Assembly: GCA_951799425.1 (NCBI GenBank)
Contig: OX637403.1
Span: forward strand, 28,365,311 to 28,429,310
Origin: Ilex aquifolium
Lineage: Eukaryota; Streptophyta; Magnoliopsida; Aquifoliales; Aquifoliaceae
DNA length: 64,000 nt
Direction: 5' to 3'
Made by a program: the position numbers and the translations under genes. The notes under the pieces are model-generated. The model was given only the letters and a program-made list of their open reading frames with translations. It searched no databases and was not told where the DNA came from. This document shows, in pieces, positions 12,704 to 24,800 of this stretch. Every line of letters begins with the position of its first letter. Position 1 is the stretch's first letter.

Positions 12704-12931
12704 TCTTTTTTTTTTAATTCAACGGTTAAGAGTGTTTAGACTAACTTACATGTACCTCGACTAATCCTCTCTTCAGTCCAGTTTACGACGAGTTATTCAC
12801 ATTGGAATTAGGGAATTCATGAGAAATAAATTTCTCATGGTTTGATTTCAAAGATTTATCGAGGTTTAAATTTAAGATATCTAAATTTATAATTCATTAT
12901 TATTACCATTTGAATTACTCATTAAGATTTT
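12704..12931 (-). mobile_element. SINE family A, copy 3
   Basis: A 228-bp reversed copy of the same SINE. It is flanked by identical 10-bp direct repeats CTTTTTCGTC at 12694-12703 and 12932-12941, with the T-run (complement of the A tail) at the left edge. Confidence 0.85.
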
Positions 12932-12941
12932 CTTTTTCGTC

Positions 12942-13311
12942 CCTCGGGCCTCATATTGGTGGTGAAGTGACGAGAAATTAAATGTATAGGGACGGCGGGG
13001 TTGTCCGAATAAATTGTAAAATTCAGGGGAGGCTTATAACATTTGTCAAAAATAAGGAAATAGAGTGACACAGGTGAGTAAATATTAAATGTAAGGATGA
13101 TATCGTGTTACCAACCTGATATTATTGACTAAAAATAAAATTTTAAATAAACAAGATGAACCTACTTTAGTTTCTTCAGATTCGTGGAAGATTCTCTCTC
13201 TCTCTCTCTCTTCACCACCATTCGTTCTCTTTTCCCTGAGCTCTCAAATACCCATTTCTCAGGAACAATTAGTCGTAGAAACCGCTTCGGAAATTGTCTT
13301 TTACCCATTGC
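12942..13311 (+). promoter_or_regulatory. Promoter/5'UTR region of the SGPP-like phosphatase
   Basis: Sequence just upstream of the phosphatase start. It contains a CT microsatellite (about 13192-13212), common in plant 5' leaders. No clear TATA box was identified. Confidence 0.45.
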
Positions 13312-15260
13312 ATGATGTCTGGAGAAAACTCGGTAGACAGGTAATTATGCATGTTAATACATCTCATTTTGTGTGCTTTGATTCTGTAATTATTCCCCAA
13401 GATTTGTTCATCGAGGATTTGATATTGGTTTTTTTTTTTTTCCCTTTATATTTTTCATCTGACAAAAAATGATTTGAAAATTTACGAGTTTTCTTCCAAC
13501 GAGAACAATTTGTTATTGCGAAAACTCCCATTTTTGGTTTTCTCTCGTATGGTTGTGCTTATGTTTTTATATCTATGTTTGCATTTTGGAGATGTTTTGG
13601 GTTTCACACAGAACATTATAATTTACATTTTCTTGTTTATTGAATTTATTCTTGTAAGTTGTTCTTTGAATCGCATTGCTAATGAGGATAGCTGTTGGCC
13701 CAATGGCCACCGCCCACTGGATTTTAAGATCACGGGTTTGAATTTCGTTGTCCTCCTCCCTATAATAGTGTCTGACACAAAAAAAAAATTGCATTGCTGA
13801 TATTTTTCTTTCTTTTATTGATTGAATCATATAAGTATGAATGGCTTCTTGAGAAACTTGTGGGTTTTAAGTCTATATAATCGATTTTTGTTTTTGGTAT
13901 CTGTTTGTTGATTAGGGGCTTTCCTTTAATTTAAAAGATTAGCATCAGTGTGGGTATAGCTCATTAAAATTTCTGTTTATGTGCACCAAGTATATGGGAT
14001 TAGGGATATAGATTTGTAATGCAAAACTACAATCTGGTGTCATGAAATCCCTTTGTAGTTTTGGTTTTTATTTCTGGGAATTATGAAAAAAGAGAAGAAA
14101 AACATGTCCTATCTGGTTTTGATTCTGTGGGAGCAAAGAAAAACTGATTATTGCTTTGATTTTTTGTAAGCAGCGAATGTGCTCTCTCTGGACTTGCCCC
14201 TCTCGAAGCAGTACTATTCGATGTTGATGGAACTCTCTGTGATTCAGATCCTCTCCACTATTATGCTTTCCGTGAAATGCTTCAAGAGGTAGAGTCTTAT
14301 TTTTTTCCCTCTCCATTATCATTGAAAGAGATAGTTTCGGGTTCAAGAATCTGACCATTTCTATCACATTCGCGTTAGATCTTGTAACTTGAATGAGATG
14401 TAAAATCATGGTTTGTGGGCATTGATTTTGGGGACTAATAAAGGCAGGGGTGTTTGACAGATAGGCTTCAATGGTGGTGTTCCAATTACTGAGGACTTCT
14501 TTGTTCAGAATATTGCTGGAAATCACAATGAAGACATTGCTTCTTTCCTCTTCCCAGATGATCACCCAAGGGGTGTAAAGTTCTTGGAGGATAAGGAGGC
14601 CATGTATAGAAGGTGAAACCCTCATTTCTTTTTTATTGAGAATTTTTCAAGCTCCAATCTTGTGATTTGTTTGGTAGAGAACACTTGCTAAAGAACATAG
14701 ACATTTGATGGAGAACACAGATTGGCCAAGGATCAAGTGCAACCTATAAATGGTCTTTACAAATTGACGAAATGGATTGAAGATCGTGGTTTGAAACGCG
14801 CTGCTGTTACTAATGCTCCTAGACTAAATGCTGAACTGATGATCTCACTTCTTGGCCTTTCTGATTTCTTCGAGGCTGTTATCCTTGGGAGTGACTGTGC
14901 GCGTGCCAAACCATTCCCGGACCCCTACTTAAAGGCTCTTGAAGTACTTAACGTGTCGAAGGATCACACTGTTGTCTTTGAGGTTTGACTTATTTCAGGA
15001 CCCTCATGTTTTTCAGTAGTAAGCTGAAAATTTCCATAATGTTTATATTGTGTGGTTTGTTCTTTCAGGATTCTGTTTCAGGAATAAAAGCCGGGGTGGC
15101 AGCTGGGTTGCCTGTTGTGGGCTTAACGACCAGAAACCCGGATCACTTACTGATGAAAGCAAAACCCACGTTTCTTATAAAGGACTATGAAGATCCAAAA
15201 TTGTGGGCAGCTTTGGAAGAGCTTGATAGAAAGGCAGGTGCGGCAAACGGTTCTGCTTGA
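13312..15260 (+). CDS. SGPP: HAD-superfamily sugar/glycerol-phosphate phosphatase, SGPP type
   Basis: Five exons, 13312-13340, 14174-14288, 14461-14612, 14721-14982 and 15069-15260, join in phase to 249 aa. It matches the plant family that includes Arabidopsis At2g38740, small cytosolic phosphatases acting on sugar and polyol phosphates. All HAD motifs are present: motif I DVDGT (nucleophile D26, acid/base D28), motif II AAVTNAP (T129), motif III K162 in AKPFP, and motif IV E186-D187 in FEDSVSG. Between motifs I and II lies a helical C1 cap containing AFREMLQEIGFNGGVPITED. The start is one of two adjacent ATGs at 13312 and 13315; exon 1 is only 29 nt. Intron 1 carries a SINE. The exact substrate cannot be read from the sequence. 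Convergent with the DRP1 gene. Confidence 0.93.
13684..13790 (+). mobile_element. SINE-like insertion in SGPP intron 1
   Basis: A 107-bp element with a tRNA-like head (TGGCCCAATGGCCACC; box B-like ATCACGGGTTTGAATTTC) and an A-run at the 3' end. It is flanked by 11-bp direct repeats, GCATTGCTAAT at 13673-13683 and GCATTGCTGAT at 13791-13801. It resembles the shorter insertion at 33726. Confidence 0.75.
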
Positions 15261-15603
15261 AACATTACTATGGTTATACAGACAATTTTGTAGTAGAAAC
15301 AGGGGACTATCTGAATAATTATGCCGTAGAGGAGCTGTTACATCCTCTTAGTTGCAAGATCACCTCCCCAGATTCATTTCCTATATCTTTGTATCTCCAT
15401 TTTTAGCTGTTCTCGTGTTACTAGAAGGAAGAATGACTGCTGATTCACAGGCATTTTATATGTAATGTCCCTACTAAGGGCACATTTACTTTGTAACAAA
15501 TATATTTCTATCATCTGCTGGCCTACGAAACCACCTTATCTGTGATTTTCAGATGATCTCTTATATCACTCTGAAGGTGATGGGGGATTGAGCCAAGTCT
15601 GTT
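15261..15603 (+). other. 3' region of the SGPP-like gene
   Basis: Probable 3'UTR and downstream sequence of the phosphatase. No further feature is supported. Confidence 0.4.
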
Positions 15604-15905
15604 GAATTATTTACAAATGTATAGTCCTTTTTAAACAAATTTACCAATCTATGGTAGTTTTAAACTTATTTATTAATCTAAAGCACTTTTTGAAAGTTGA
15701 GTCAACAATAAATCCGCTTTCATTTATTACGGTACTTTTTAAAAGTGGAGTCAACAAATCCACTTTTTAAAATTATGATGAAGACCATTTGAAAACGGAT
15801 TTGTTGACTCTGCTTCAAAAAAGTGTCGTAGACTAATAAATAAGTTTAAAACTATCATAAATTGATAAATTTGTTTAAAAACGGTTGTACATTGGTAAAT
15901 AATTC
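15604..15905. mobile_element. Foldback MITE, type F copy 1
   Basis: A 302-bp element in which the left half is the imperfect reverse complement of the right half, with arms of about 115 nt; it begins GAATTATTTAC and ends with the complement. Inside are paired words built on AAATCCGCTTT / AACGGATTTGTTGACTC. A related foldback lies at 61408-61640. Confidence 0.8.
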
Positions 15906-16238
15906 CGAGTATGTTTGGGAATGGATTTGTTTTTTGAGTAGGGGTAACCTAAGTTATGTCTTGTAAGTCCTCATGTTATGTCAAAATTAAAATTTCTCTA
16001 TGCCCCCATCCACTCCTCGAGAAGGACAACCCGCCTAGACTACATAATCCACTTGGTGGCCCGATTGCAACCTCATGGTACTAAGCCCGAGCCTTTTGCA
16101 ATAAAGTGTCAGCATCGAAAGAAATATCAAATAGAATGCCAACCTAGGCAGCTGAGTGCCAGCAATCAAACTTAGAAGTCTAAATCCAATATACAAGGAA
16201 GATCTGTAACAGAAGTATCTCTACACAAAAGTCGATAC
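15906..16238. other. Spacer between SGPP-like and DRP1 genes
   Basis: Region between two convergent genes, containing the DRP1 3'UTR on the minus strand. No separate feature is seen. Confidence 0.4.
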
Positions 16239-19200
16239 TCATCTTGCCCACAACACTGAATCAATTTCATCCCTTGCAGACTTGTACAACTCAAGCCTCC
16301 TTGTACATTGCTGCCTTCTCTCCAGTAACGCTGGATCTTCAGCCAGTAAATGTGCAAGCTGCTGGCCCTACAGAGTGAGAATGCAAACAATTAATCACCA
16401 CCCTCTAAACTTATCGCGGTCACCATGATGTTAACGAAGGAGTTTGAGTATACTAGACCCTTCAAAGGATTGGATTCGGGCCAAAATATATTCAACCACA
16501 ATAGATTAGCATATTTTGTCATGTATCAAAACATCGATGAAATTCTTATCAACTTCATAAAGAGAAGAAGTCTGACCTATAGCGAGATCAACAAATTCAG
16601 AACAAGGATGATATCTGATATACTGTAGGTATGTGAGTGAGAGAGTTGAATACCTCCTTTTTGCCCAAGTGGGTATAAAAGTGATCTAGTAAAGATTGCT
16701 TGGCCTCACGAACTTGACAATAAACCACGGCTTTTGGAATGGTGTTCCTGAGTGTCTCGGACACCATCACAACATAAGATGAAACATTTGAACCTATCCT
16801 CCGGAGGTGACCTTCTGTGTAGCGATCTGCAGTAGGATTTCCACCCTTCTCCACTTCCTGGGGAAGTTTCCGGAAGAAATCAACAGTAATGTATGAGCAT
16901 TCCATGTCCACCATCCGTAACACAGTTTTCCTACTGTCATCACGGAACCTCTCTAATGCTTCATTGGCAGCCGCTGCTATGTCTGCTTGAAGAGTTGGAA
17001 AACGCCTCAACTCCTGCAGTCAGAATGTCAATTACATATGCATAGTTTTGATCCTTAACAGCCCAGAAAATAGTACTGTTCTGAAATTTCAAACCTGAGT
17101 TTCTACAATTGACTTTCTCACAAGTTCCTTCAGAATGAAGTGGACCTACAATATGAAATAATAGTGTTCAATTAGATTTTAAACATTCAATGGCTTTTGG
17201 GGAGAAAGCAAATATGTACATGGAATCAATTCTGAAATGAACCCAGAACCCATACATTCTATCAGCTTTTTGACTTAATACAATTTCTTAAGACACTTAT
17301 TTAAGCCAATCTCAATGCCTGAAATGAACACAGCACCGTTAATGTTCCAGAGGACCTTCCGTTAATGGCACACTAGGATATCCTTCTCTGAGCCATCTCA
17401 GAAGGAAAACATGCTTGAACAACATTAGGAGGCCACAAGTACAATGGCCATTCACCACAAGAATCCATCATAATAGCAACAAGGAGATGAAAGATAACAA
17501 GCACGTACTGCATCTACTGAAGCTTCAGCTGGGCCTCTAAAATAATTAAGGGCACCTTCAATTAGACGTCGGTAACCTTGTTCGGGTGCAATCAGATGAG
17601 GTTGGTATCCATCTGCCTCAGAGACGGCTTTCCTCACATTCTGCAGTGAAAGATGACGATCAAATGGAAGCTTCCTTAGAGCAACAGGGAGCTGGTAGTC
17701 AAAAACACCATAAATTCGATCTCCTCCAGGTCGCCTGACAATGAAAATAGTAGTGTAAACAGAAAATACAATTACATTAACATATAATCTTTTGATGATT
17801 TATGATTCCTGAGTAGCTGTCTCGTTTGCCCCTTTTAGATCTTACTGTTTTTTTTGGGTTTTTTTCTTTTTTTGGTTGTTGGGGGGGGGGGGGGGGGGGC
17901 AAAAATTACATATTACCCTCCATCAAGATGCTCCTTAAATATATGGTCAAATGCACGGCAGAGCTCTAAAATGGTGTATAACTGGGTCTGTAACATGAGA
18001 AAACCAGTAAAAAAGTGAACTTTGACCAGAACACAACATAGCATAATTGAATAAAACAGATAAAAGCTCCTCACCCCTGCATCAAGAGCCAAAGGCCTAC
18101 CAAGGTGGTCAAGCTCCGCTTCAAGATCATCAATGGTTTTGTTAATCAAAGACATAAGACCCGGTATGCGAGCCTTAATTACAGACTCCAGATTCTGAAA
18201 CGAAATCCACTCATAAGAGTATCACCATTCCATATACAGATTTACCCTTTAACGAACTGGGTAGAGAATATTTACGGCAAAGTGAAAACAAGTAGTACAA
18301 AGTGTACCTTTGAAAGCAGTTTTGCAAGATATTCAGAACCCATTCTGCTGGCTAAGTGCCCATACTCGGAACTGGTGGCAAAAAATTCACGCTCCTTACG
18401 CCGTGCAGCAATCATGTCAATGTTTCTATTTATATCAGCCTGTGAACGATTCACAATTCCAACCCAAGGATGTTGCAGTCGATAAGATCTTCCTTCGAGA
18501 ACCTTCAATATAGCACGCCAATCACTACTGTGTTAGAGAGAGAGAGTGGCAATAGTCTACACTGATGGTTATTTGATGTCAGTGGCTTGCATGAGTAAAC
18601 CTTACAGAACACACAATGAAAAAATGTTAAAAGATATTTATACGATCACGGTATCACCATATTGGAAACAATCACGTCCAAACAAAATTCAAGCTAATTG
18701 TGAAGCCATGAACAGATTCCATTGCATAAAAACCAGTACAAGCATTGTGAATGCCTCTCGAAAAATGATGGATTCTAAGGCAACAAGGAAACAAGAAGTT
18801 CAACATCCCATATAAGAAGCACATCCATATATGGTTTTGCATAACATTAGAAGAGTACACTACACCCTTCATTTGACTGTGGTTTGCATGAAATAGAAAT
18901 AACTTCGTAAATTTCAGCATTTATATGCAGTGAAACAAAATTACCCTAAACCTAAGCAGGAAAGAGGAGGGGCCTCCATTATCTCCAGTACAGTTAACAT
19001 CAAGCACAACTATCTCTACCATCAAATATGTCTTCAAAAATCATCAGCGTTTGAAAATTAACCAACACCTTCAGAGCCTTATTCACGGACCGCAGCCACC
19101 TTTTCAATCAGCCATAGCATTCCACCCTATTCATGTCACTGCTCTCTATCAGATCCATTACCTCTTTTATCAGCTCTGCTCCCTTCCACAACACCATCAA

Positions 19201-22200
19201 CAACCAAACCTTTGTCAGTCAGCAGCTGTCCCCTTGAACATTAGGTCCATTTATACTCATTGTGACCACCTCAGCCATTAATCTCCATCCACTTTGATTC
19301 CTACCTGCAGCATGGATGTCTTTGTTTCTCTCTTTATGTGGGTTGGGAGCTGGATACCCACCTCCAAATTCTTAGGACTACGAATAATTTTAATATAAAA
19401 CAATAATAGGACTCTTTCGCCCCTAGAATTTTCAGTAAAAATTGTCATAGAAGGTAATCAAACTTACATCCAATGCATTTGTTCCCCTATCCATGAGATC
19501 AAGCTTTGTCAGCACGCCAAATGTCCGTTCACCTTAAAAGAGCATGATGTCATTATATAAGCACACAGACATTGCAGTTATGACAACACTATCAACTAAA
19601 AATAATAAGTTGAGTCAAGAAAGATAAGATGTGCAGTACCTGTTGGATCAACTTCTCGAGCAAGTTTGATAGCATCAGATGTTGCAATATCTTGATTTGC
19701 TGGAGTTATGGCTAAAATGATGCAATTTGGCTACAAACCAAGAACCAGAAGTCCATCAATTAAGTTGAGGAAATTCGTGATTAAAAATATCAAAAACCAA
19801 ATTTATGTCCAACTCCAATCTAATTTCAATTGTTTTCAGTTGAAAAAGCATGTTCCATGTCCCTGAAAAACAGACACTAGAACAGGAATATTCGCAGCAT
19901 CCATGAACCCATCATTATCATAGCCTTTTCAACAATCTCTCTACGATATCTGCTTTTTTATTCAACCCAAGGAAGAGTAAATATGCATGAGTAAAAAACT
20001 TGGACTTTGGCTTGCAAATAAAATGCCCAATACCTTCTGTACATAGGAACGAACCATGCTTTCAATTTCTTGAACAATATTCTCTGGCTGTCCCTCTGTC
20101 AATGACCAGCTGCTTTAGTAGTCCATTTTCGGGGTTATAAATTACAAAACTAGTAACCTGGGTAGGTCAGCATACATGAGGAAAAGGATAAAATAACACA
20201 CCTACAGCAACCTTCGTTAAACCGGGTAAATCTATCAGTGTCAAATTAACAACTGCCAAGTAGAATAAACCATAAAATATTGTCAGAGGAGAAAATTTTG
20301 TAAAGCAACAAACAAGCAAAACAAAAAAAGAGAGGAGAAAACTTTGTAAAGCAAACAAACAAGCACAACAAAAAAAAAAAAGGAGAAAACTTAGTAAAGC
20401 AACAAACAAGCACAACAAAAAAAAAAAGAGGAGAAAACTTAGTAAAGCAACAAACAAGCCCAACAAAAAAAAAAAAGAGAGGAGAAAACTTGGTAAAGCA
20501 ACAAACAAGCACAACAAAAAAAAAAAACATGAAATCATAATGGCCACATGTGGCAAAAATCAGCCTACCATATACTGCAGCAAAGAGATAAGCACTTATC
20601 ATGAGTTCCTAAAATCAAATAAGTGCCTCAGAGTATATATGGAACATCCATGATAAACCTGAATATATATTATAAGACTGCATGTACAAAATAAAATGTG
20701 ATCCACATTGAGCATCAACACCCAGCAAAAATATAAAAAACAAATAGGACACAGGAAAATACACTAAGAGAAAGGATGAAGTTCATGATTGGAAAAAGAT
20801 AATGCAACCTGACAACTACTGCCATAGGAGCTATTATGCTAGTGCAAACTCACCATGCGGCTAAGAAAAACAACTAGATGGAAAATAATGGGGGACCGCT
20901 TATAAAATTAATTTTGAAAGGAGGAAAAAAAAAAAGGAGACCGCACCATTTGGGGAGTAGATACTGAGATTAATAGGAAGTGAAGAAATCTGCTTTGTCC
21001 TCCCAATTACCCTGTCAGTTTCGGCCTGGATTTCTGACCGCACCATAGCTTGGTAAGAAAACCATAGAGACAGAAGATTAGATCCAACTGCACATCTCTT
21101 ACAAAATAAAACAACCAGACGAGTAACCATGTCAAAGAAATGTGCAACAAGTAAAGCAGCTTAATATGCACAATGATGTTAGAGCAAGATTAAATTATAA
21201 GATGGGATACAGAAGCAAATCGACATAAAAGTCAGATCCGCATAGAATATTCTGTACATATCAAACAATGAATGATTATCACAGCTTCTACATAAGAATC
21301 CATACAGAAATCGGTGAACTTTTTATTTCCAGTGTGAAGAAACTGTGCGTAGTCCTCCTGCCCTTGCTCTGTCTTGTTAAGCTGCAATACCAACGGCCTC
21401 CTCGTCACAATCCCTACGAGCAAAGACAATATAGAACATTAAGGATGAAAAAATAAAAAATAAAAAGATCTTGAATTTCAAAATTCACCAGTCATTGTAT
21501 AGTGCTTTAATTGAAACAGAGAACTTGAGATTCTGAGAGCACCATGACTGGCAGTTGGATAAATACCATCTATTCTGAAGCTTACAAAACAAAGGCCAAA
21601 TTATCCGAAAAGTTAAATACATAAATTTCCATTGTCTGGGTTTTCAAATGAAAAATCGAAAACTCAAGTCAAATAAAACAAATATACACATTTAGGAGTC
21701 ATAAAGAGCAAGTTTCCATCTCTGAGGCGAAGAATTAAATACAAAAAAGATAATACCAATAACTTTGATCTATTTTTCACACTTTCTCACTAACTCGACA
21801 GCCATACCGAATTTCAATTATGCTATTTTTCCAGTAACCAAAAGAGCACAAAACCTACCACGAGAATCTGCGTGGTTTCCGCAAATTTTATAAGCAGCAA
21901 ACAGACTTGTGAATCAAAGTAAAGACGATAACAGCAACAAAGCAAACACAAAACATTAAATCCATATAACTTGCTAATAAAAGATTCGAAACCTGATCCT
22001 CTGGGCAGAAAATCACGCCCAACGATGCTCTCCAACACAGAAGACTTTCCAGAACTCTACAAATCCACACCAAAAGCATCACTCAAAATCCAAAATAAAA
22101 ACCTAACCAACACAACCAACACAGTACACACTACACAGCGAAACAGAAGAACAGTATCCCGCAAATGTAAGCGTATACATGTATACGTGAGTGGCCGTGT

Positions 22201-22384
22201 GTGTACGTATATCTGTGTTCCTACACATAGACACAGAGATACGGAGAAGTCGAACCTGTCCTCCGACTACGACGATGGTGGGAAGAGCGTCCCAAAGCGT
22301 TGGCAAATTACGATCATCGCCATGGTCCCCAAGGACCGTACAAGCTCTCTGCAAACGGTTGACGAGCCCAATTACGCTCTCCAT
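16239..22384 (-). CDS. DRP1: Dynamin-related protein, DRP1 (phragmoplastin) class
   Basis: Fifteen minus-strand exons give 607 aa: 22384-22256, 22056-21993, 21413-21306, 21048-20947, 20252-20202, 20095-20034, 19730-19640, 19532-19468, 18502-18308, 18194-18075, 17987-17917, 17734-17509, 17145-17095, 17013-16654, 16367-16239. All phases agree. DRP1 proteins are known large GTPases of the cell plate and plasma membrane, acting in cytokinesis and clathrin-mediated endocytosis. Visible motifs: P-loop GGQSSGKS (41-48), switch II DLPG (142-145), TKLD (211-214), NRSQ (242-245). A middle domain follows, then a GTPase effector domain (about 500-607) ending in [10 protein letters not shown]. There is no PH or proline-rich domain, and 607 aa is the usual DRP1 size. 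ATG 22384 gives the family N-terminus ([15 protein letters not shown]); an in-frame ATG 14 codons upstream is less likely. The DRP1 subgroup (A-E) is not resolved. Confidence 0.96.
17881..17899. repeat. G19 homopolymer in DRP1 intron 11
   Basis: A run of 19 G on the + strand (C on the coding strand), just downstream of the exon 11 donor. Its length may be affected by sequencing error. Confidence 0.8.
18542..19467. other. Long DRP1 intron 8, no further feature
   Basis: The intron between exons 8 and 9 (18503-19467) is the longest of this gene. I see no inserted gene or bounded element; short open frames within it are chance. Confidence 0.5.
20284..20527. repeat. Minisatellite, five copies of about 48 bp, in DRP1 intron 4
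   Basis: Five tandem copies of a unit reading GAGGAGAAAACTTNGTAAAG, then CAACAAACAAGCACAAC and an A-run. Copies differ by single bases and A-run length. Two antisense open frames of about 120 codons are an artefact of this repeat. Confidence 0.9.
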
Positions 22385-22903
22385 CTGGGAAGAAACCCTA
22401 ACCCTAGCCTGAGAGTGAGAATTCAAACCGGCGATAAAGGAGACGAGTATAGCAAAACCAGCGAAGATAGAGAAGAAGAAGAAGACGTAGAAGAATGTGA
22501 TGAGACCTATTTTCTTTTCTTTTTTTTATTATTATTTTTTGACTTGAGAGCGATATGTGTTGTTGCTGATAAACTGCGCCACGTGGGGGCTCTCATTTTA
22601 TATTTGCTGTCGGGGTCTCAGGGGGTTTTGAATGTTTTTGAATATTAAAATTGGCGGGCTCATTTTCCTATGTTACTTTTTATTCGTAATCTGCTGAAAA
22701 CTTTTTGAACAATCCGTAACTTTATTTGAAAATCAAATCACGTGATTTTAATGTAACTATTTAAATAATTGTGAGTTCTAATATTAGATAGAGCTTACAA
22801 TCAATTCAATGATTATACACCATTAAGTTCCTAAATAAAATCCAAATAACATTTCTCAAACTTTTTTATTATTCCCATGTCAAATGATTTTTGAGGTTTT
22901 ATT
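22385..22903 (-). promoter_or_regulatory. Promoter/5'UTR region of DRP1
   Basis: Sequence upstream of the minus-strand DRP1 start, with a GAAGAA-rich stretch at 22464-22495 and a CACGTG G-box at 22579-22584. A G-box often binds bZIP/bHLH factors, but its role here is only suggested by position. Confidence 0.4.
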
Positions 22904-23259
22904 AGGAGTTGACTACAGTATTGAAAAATATTTGTTTTGGTATTATACTTCCACTTATTACTGTTGTAGTTATTTTTATAAAATTAATGGGTTCTTTTAT
23001 CATTGTTGTAGTACACCAAAAAAATAGTAAAAATAATTATCACAACAGTGATAAAAATACCAACAAATATGACAAATAATTACTACAAATGTGATAAAAA
23101 CACCCACAATAATAGTAAAAATATTTACAAAAGTGATAAATAACCCATAAAAGTAGTAAAATTTTGGGTTATTAAATGATCCATAAAAATACATATTGAA
23201 GTGGTAAAAATTAGAAATACGATACCAAAATTATTTCTTCGGTACCGTAATCAAGTCCT
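22904..23259. mobile_element. MITE, type M copy 1
   Basis: A 356-bp AT-rich element with terminal inverted repeats of about 60 bp: the left end AGGAGTTGACTACAGTATTG is the imperfect complement of the right end, which finishes ACCGTAATCAAGTCCT. The interior iterates a short motif like GTGATAAAAATACC. A second copy begins 124 bp downstream. The target duplication is unclear. Confidence 0.7.
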
Positions 23260-23382
23260 ATTATGTGCATGAAGTGGATGTAATGTGAGTTGTCTGATTA
23301 GTGAGTCTCATTATTATCTAACAGCCTACATTTATTTAATGCAAAATTTCAATGCACAAATTTAATAAAAAAATTTGATGCA

Positions 23383-23791
23383 CCGAGTTGACTATTGTAT
23401 CAAAAAAAAAATTTGTATCATACCTCTATTTATTATATTTATAGGTATTTTTATCATATTTTTGATTTTTTATCATTGTTGTGGTATTCTAAAAAATGGT
23501 AAAAATAGCTACCATAACATTGGTAAGAATACTCACAAATATAGTAAAAACACCCACAAATGTGGTAATTTTTTTGTACCAAAGAAAAGTGATAAAAATA
23601 ATTACCACAAATGTCGTAAAAAGACCTATAACAGTGGTAAAAGCATCTACAAAAGTGATAAATTATTCACAAAAGTGATAATTATTTTTGTTTATAAAAT
23701 AATTCATAAAAATTATAAAAATACCTATTAAAGTGATAAAAGTTAAAAATACGGTGCCAAAATTATTTCTTTGTTACCGTAATCAAGTCCT
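23383..23791. mobile_element. MITE, type M copy 2
   Basis: Second copy of the element at 22904, in the same orientation. It has the same terminal words (GAGTTGACTATTGTATC at the left, GTTACCGTAATCAAGTCCT at the right) and the same internal GTGATAAAAAT iterations, with insertions giving 409 bp. Confidence 0.7.
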
Positions 23792-24410
23792 TGATTCACA
23801 TAATATTTGCTCAAATACGTCAGATCAAGAAGAGCCAAACTCATGGTCCATGGACTAAAACCTTATTCATTGTAATATGAGTTTTTTGGGTTTTGGAACA
23901 ATTTTTTAGACTTATTTGAAAAAAAGTGTATGAATAAATTGTTTATTTTATTAAGTGTAATTTTAATAAAACATCTTGTGTTTAGGTACAAAATTCAAAT
24001 GAAACCAGAATTATTTTACCTAATTACCCTCCCTCAAATTATGCATGATCGATTGACAATTATGTATCTAATCAAATATGTGAAGATTTTATTGGATATT
24101 ACCATTTTGTTGAATTTTGAACTATATTTTTTGTATTCAGTCTGCCTTCAACGAGCAATCTTTAATGTCCGGCATTCAACGCCCAACATTCAACGTTAGC
24201 CTTCTACGTTTAGTCTTCTTCTTTGGTTTGCGGCAAAAATCATTTGATCTTCTTTGTTTATTTATGTTTGCTTCCGAATTTTCGATCATCTTCACCGAAA
24301 GTGCATGTAAGTTTTTAATAATTTTGTTTTTTTTAGCAGCCATTTTTTTCCAACCAATCAATTTCGATTTAACGTCAATATATTTTTTTGGATTTTAACC
24401 TTATGTATTT
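23792..24410. other. AT-rich spacer
   Basis: No gene or element supported. GC falls further and several overlapping short open frames are uninformative. Confidence 0.5.
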
Positions 24411-24800
24411 TATTGATGTAACTCCTATGTTTTTTTATATTTTTTTTGACGTGTGATTGTTTTTTCTTAGGATTATCATGGATGAAACTGACTTTTTAGG
24501 ATGGGTGAAACTATTTTTTCAGAAATATGTTTCCTGCCATTTTTTTCTTTGGTTTCAATTGAACACCGTAGTAGGATGAAACTATATGTTTTGCAAAACA
24601 TCATAGTAGCTCCTATGATTTTTGGTATTTTTTTTGACGTATAAATGTTTTTTTTAGGATTATCATGGGTGAAACTGTTTTTTTAGAGTTATCATGGGTG
24701 AAACAATTTTTTTTAGGATTATCGTGGGTGAAACTCTTTTTTAAAAAAATATGTTTTTTGTCAATTTTTTTTTTGGTTTCAATTGTACACCATAGTATGA
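24411..24800. repeat. Direct duplication, about 190-bp unit, two copies
   Basis: Units beginning near 24411 and 24601 share CTCCTATG, TTTTTTTTGACGT, TTAGGATTATCATGG[A/G]TGAAACTG and a TTTGGTTTCAATTG[A/T]ACACC end. Within each unit, ATCATGGGTGAAAC is itself repeated two to three times. Confidence 0.75.

Noticed and set aside
14068-14625. Antisense open frame of 185 codons
   Set aside because: It lies opposite exons 2 and 3 of the SGPP-like gene, which has complete HAD motifs and consistent splice phases.
20167-20602. Two minus-strand frames rich in Phe, Leu and Cys resembling membrane segments
   Set aside because: They are translations of the 48-bp minisatellite in a DRP1 intron.
22385-22426. 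Upstream in-frame ATG for DRP1 (14 extra residues)
   Set aside because: The family N-terminus begins at the next ATG (22384); the extension has no family resemblance. It cannot be fully excluded.
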